Notes under the pieces: model-generated
Databases searched by the model: none
What the model was told of the DNA's origin: nothing
The model's input: the letters and a program-made list of their open reading frames with translations, nothing else
DNA from: Pseudovibrio axinellae
Lineage (GTDB): Bacteria > Pseudomonadota > Alphaproteobacteria > Rhizobiales > Stappiaceae
Assembly: GCF_900110875.1 (NCBI RefSeq)
Contig: NZ_FOFM01000006.1
Span: 186,001 to 250,000, forward strand
Length of the DNA stretch: 64,000 bases
Direction of reading: 5' to 3'
Shown: one piece after another, positions 63,938 to 64,000 of the stretch
Position numbering within the stretch: position 1 is the first letter of the stretch
How the letters are laid out: every line of letters begins with the position of its first letter
Translations under genes and position numbers: made by a program

Positions 63938-64000
63938 GAAGCTGGCGACGAAGGAAATTTAGCTAAACCTCAGCTCAAAGAGCCGCAACGCAATTGCTTA

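Noticed and set aside
1-64000. CRISPR array, prophage, rRNA operon
   Set aside because: No regularly spaced short repeats, no phage structural genes and no rRNA sequence were recognised.

Overview
The window looks like a stretch of chromosome from an alphaproteobacterium of the Hyphomicrobiales/Stappiaceae type; a Pseudovibrio-like organism is my best guess, but that is inference. The signs are a tRNA-His without an encoded G-1 and with A73, a PetP/PetR-type regulator pair with a petABC cytochrome bc1 operon, a uvrC-pgsA-moaD-moaE cluster, Omp25/31-type outer membrane proteins, and moderate GC. Most genes are core housekeeping genes in short operons, often with ATGA or TGATG junctions. I see no phage, IS element, CRISPR array or secretion system.

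Layout. 1-9.6 kb: 3' end of hemG, two tandem glutathione S-transferases, an outer membrane beta-barrel gene, a Ca2+/Na+ antiporter, uvrC, a frameshifted endonuclease/exonuclease/phosphatase gene, a HAD hydrolase, tdk, a HlyU-like gene and pgsA. 9.6-16 kb: moaD, moaE, a Bcr/CflA-type MFS pump, ilvE, and a MarR / OmpR-type regulator / histidine kinase set resembling petP-petR. 16-21.7 kb: csaA, a TetR regulator, ybjN, ubiK, then lgt - NDUFAF7-type methyltransferase - pgeF. 21.6-23.6 kb: a segment with tRNA-His and a PrpF-family isomerase gene, bounded by two 80-bp direct repeats of the pgeF 3' end. 23.6-31 kb: a creatinase/M24-fold protein, a lipoprotein, prs, a TauE/SafE exporter, rplY-pth-ychF and a DeoR-like regulator.

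31-43 kb: a leftward series GNAT, bluB, apt, mtnP, petC, petB, petA and an ABC exporter. MtnP releases adenine and Apt salvages it. Then come a small membrane protein, trmL, two tandem secreted four-cysteine paralogues and hemF. 43-54 kb: a DUF2087 protein, fumC, a predicted ATPase with a DMT transporter, a divergent ohrR/ohr pair with clear operators, a Tim44-domain protein, and the co-directional chain DUF1285, Nudix, DUF6111, cca, DUF1284. 54-61 kb: a MoxR ATPase - DUF58 - DUF4159 - glutamine-amidotransferase-like membrane protein operon. The window ends with an acetyltransferase, a Nudix hydrolase and a metallophosphoesterase.

The points I find most worth checking are the repeat-bounded tRNA-His/prpF segment, a structured leader before rplY, three OhrR-type operators, a possible hairpin/small-ORF leader at about 39.9-40.04 kb, the tandem secreted paralogues next to hemF, a perfect 18-bp palindrome before ybjN, and the one-base frameshift in the phosphatase-fold gene.
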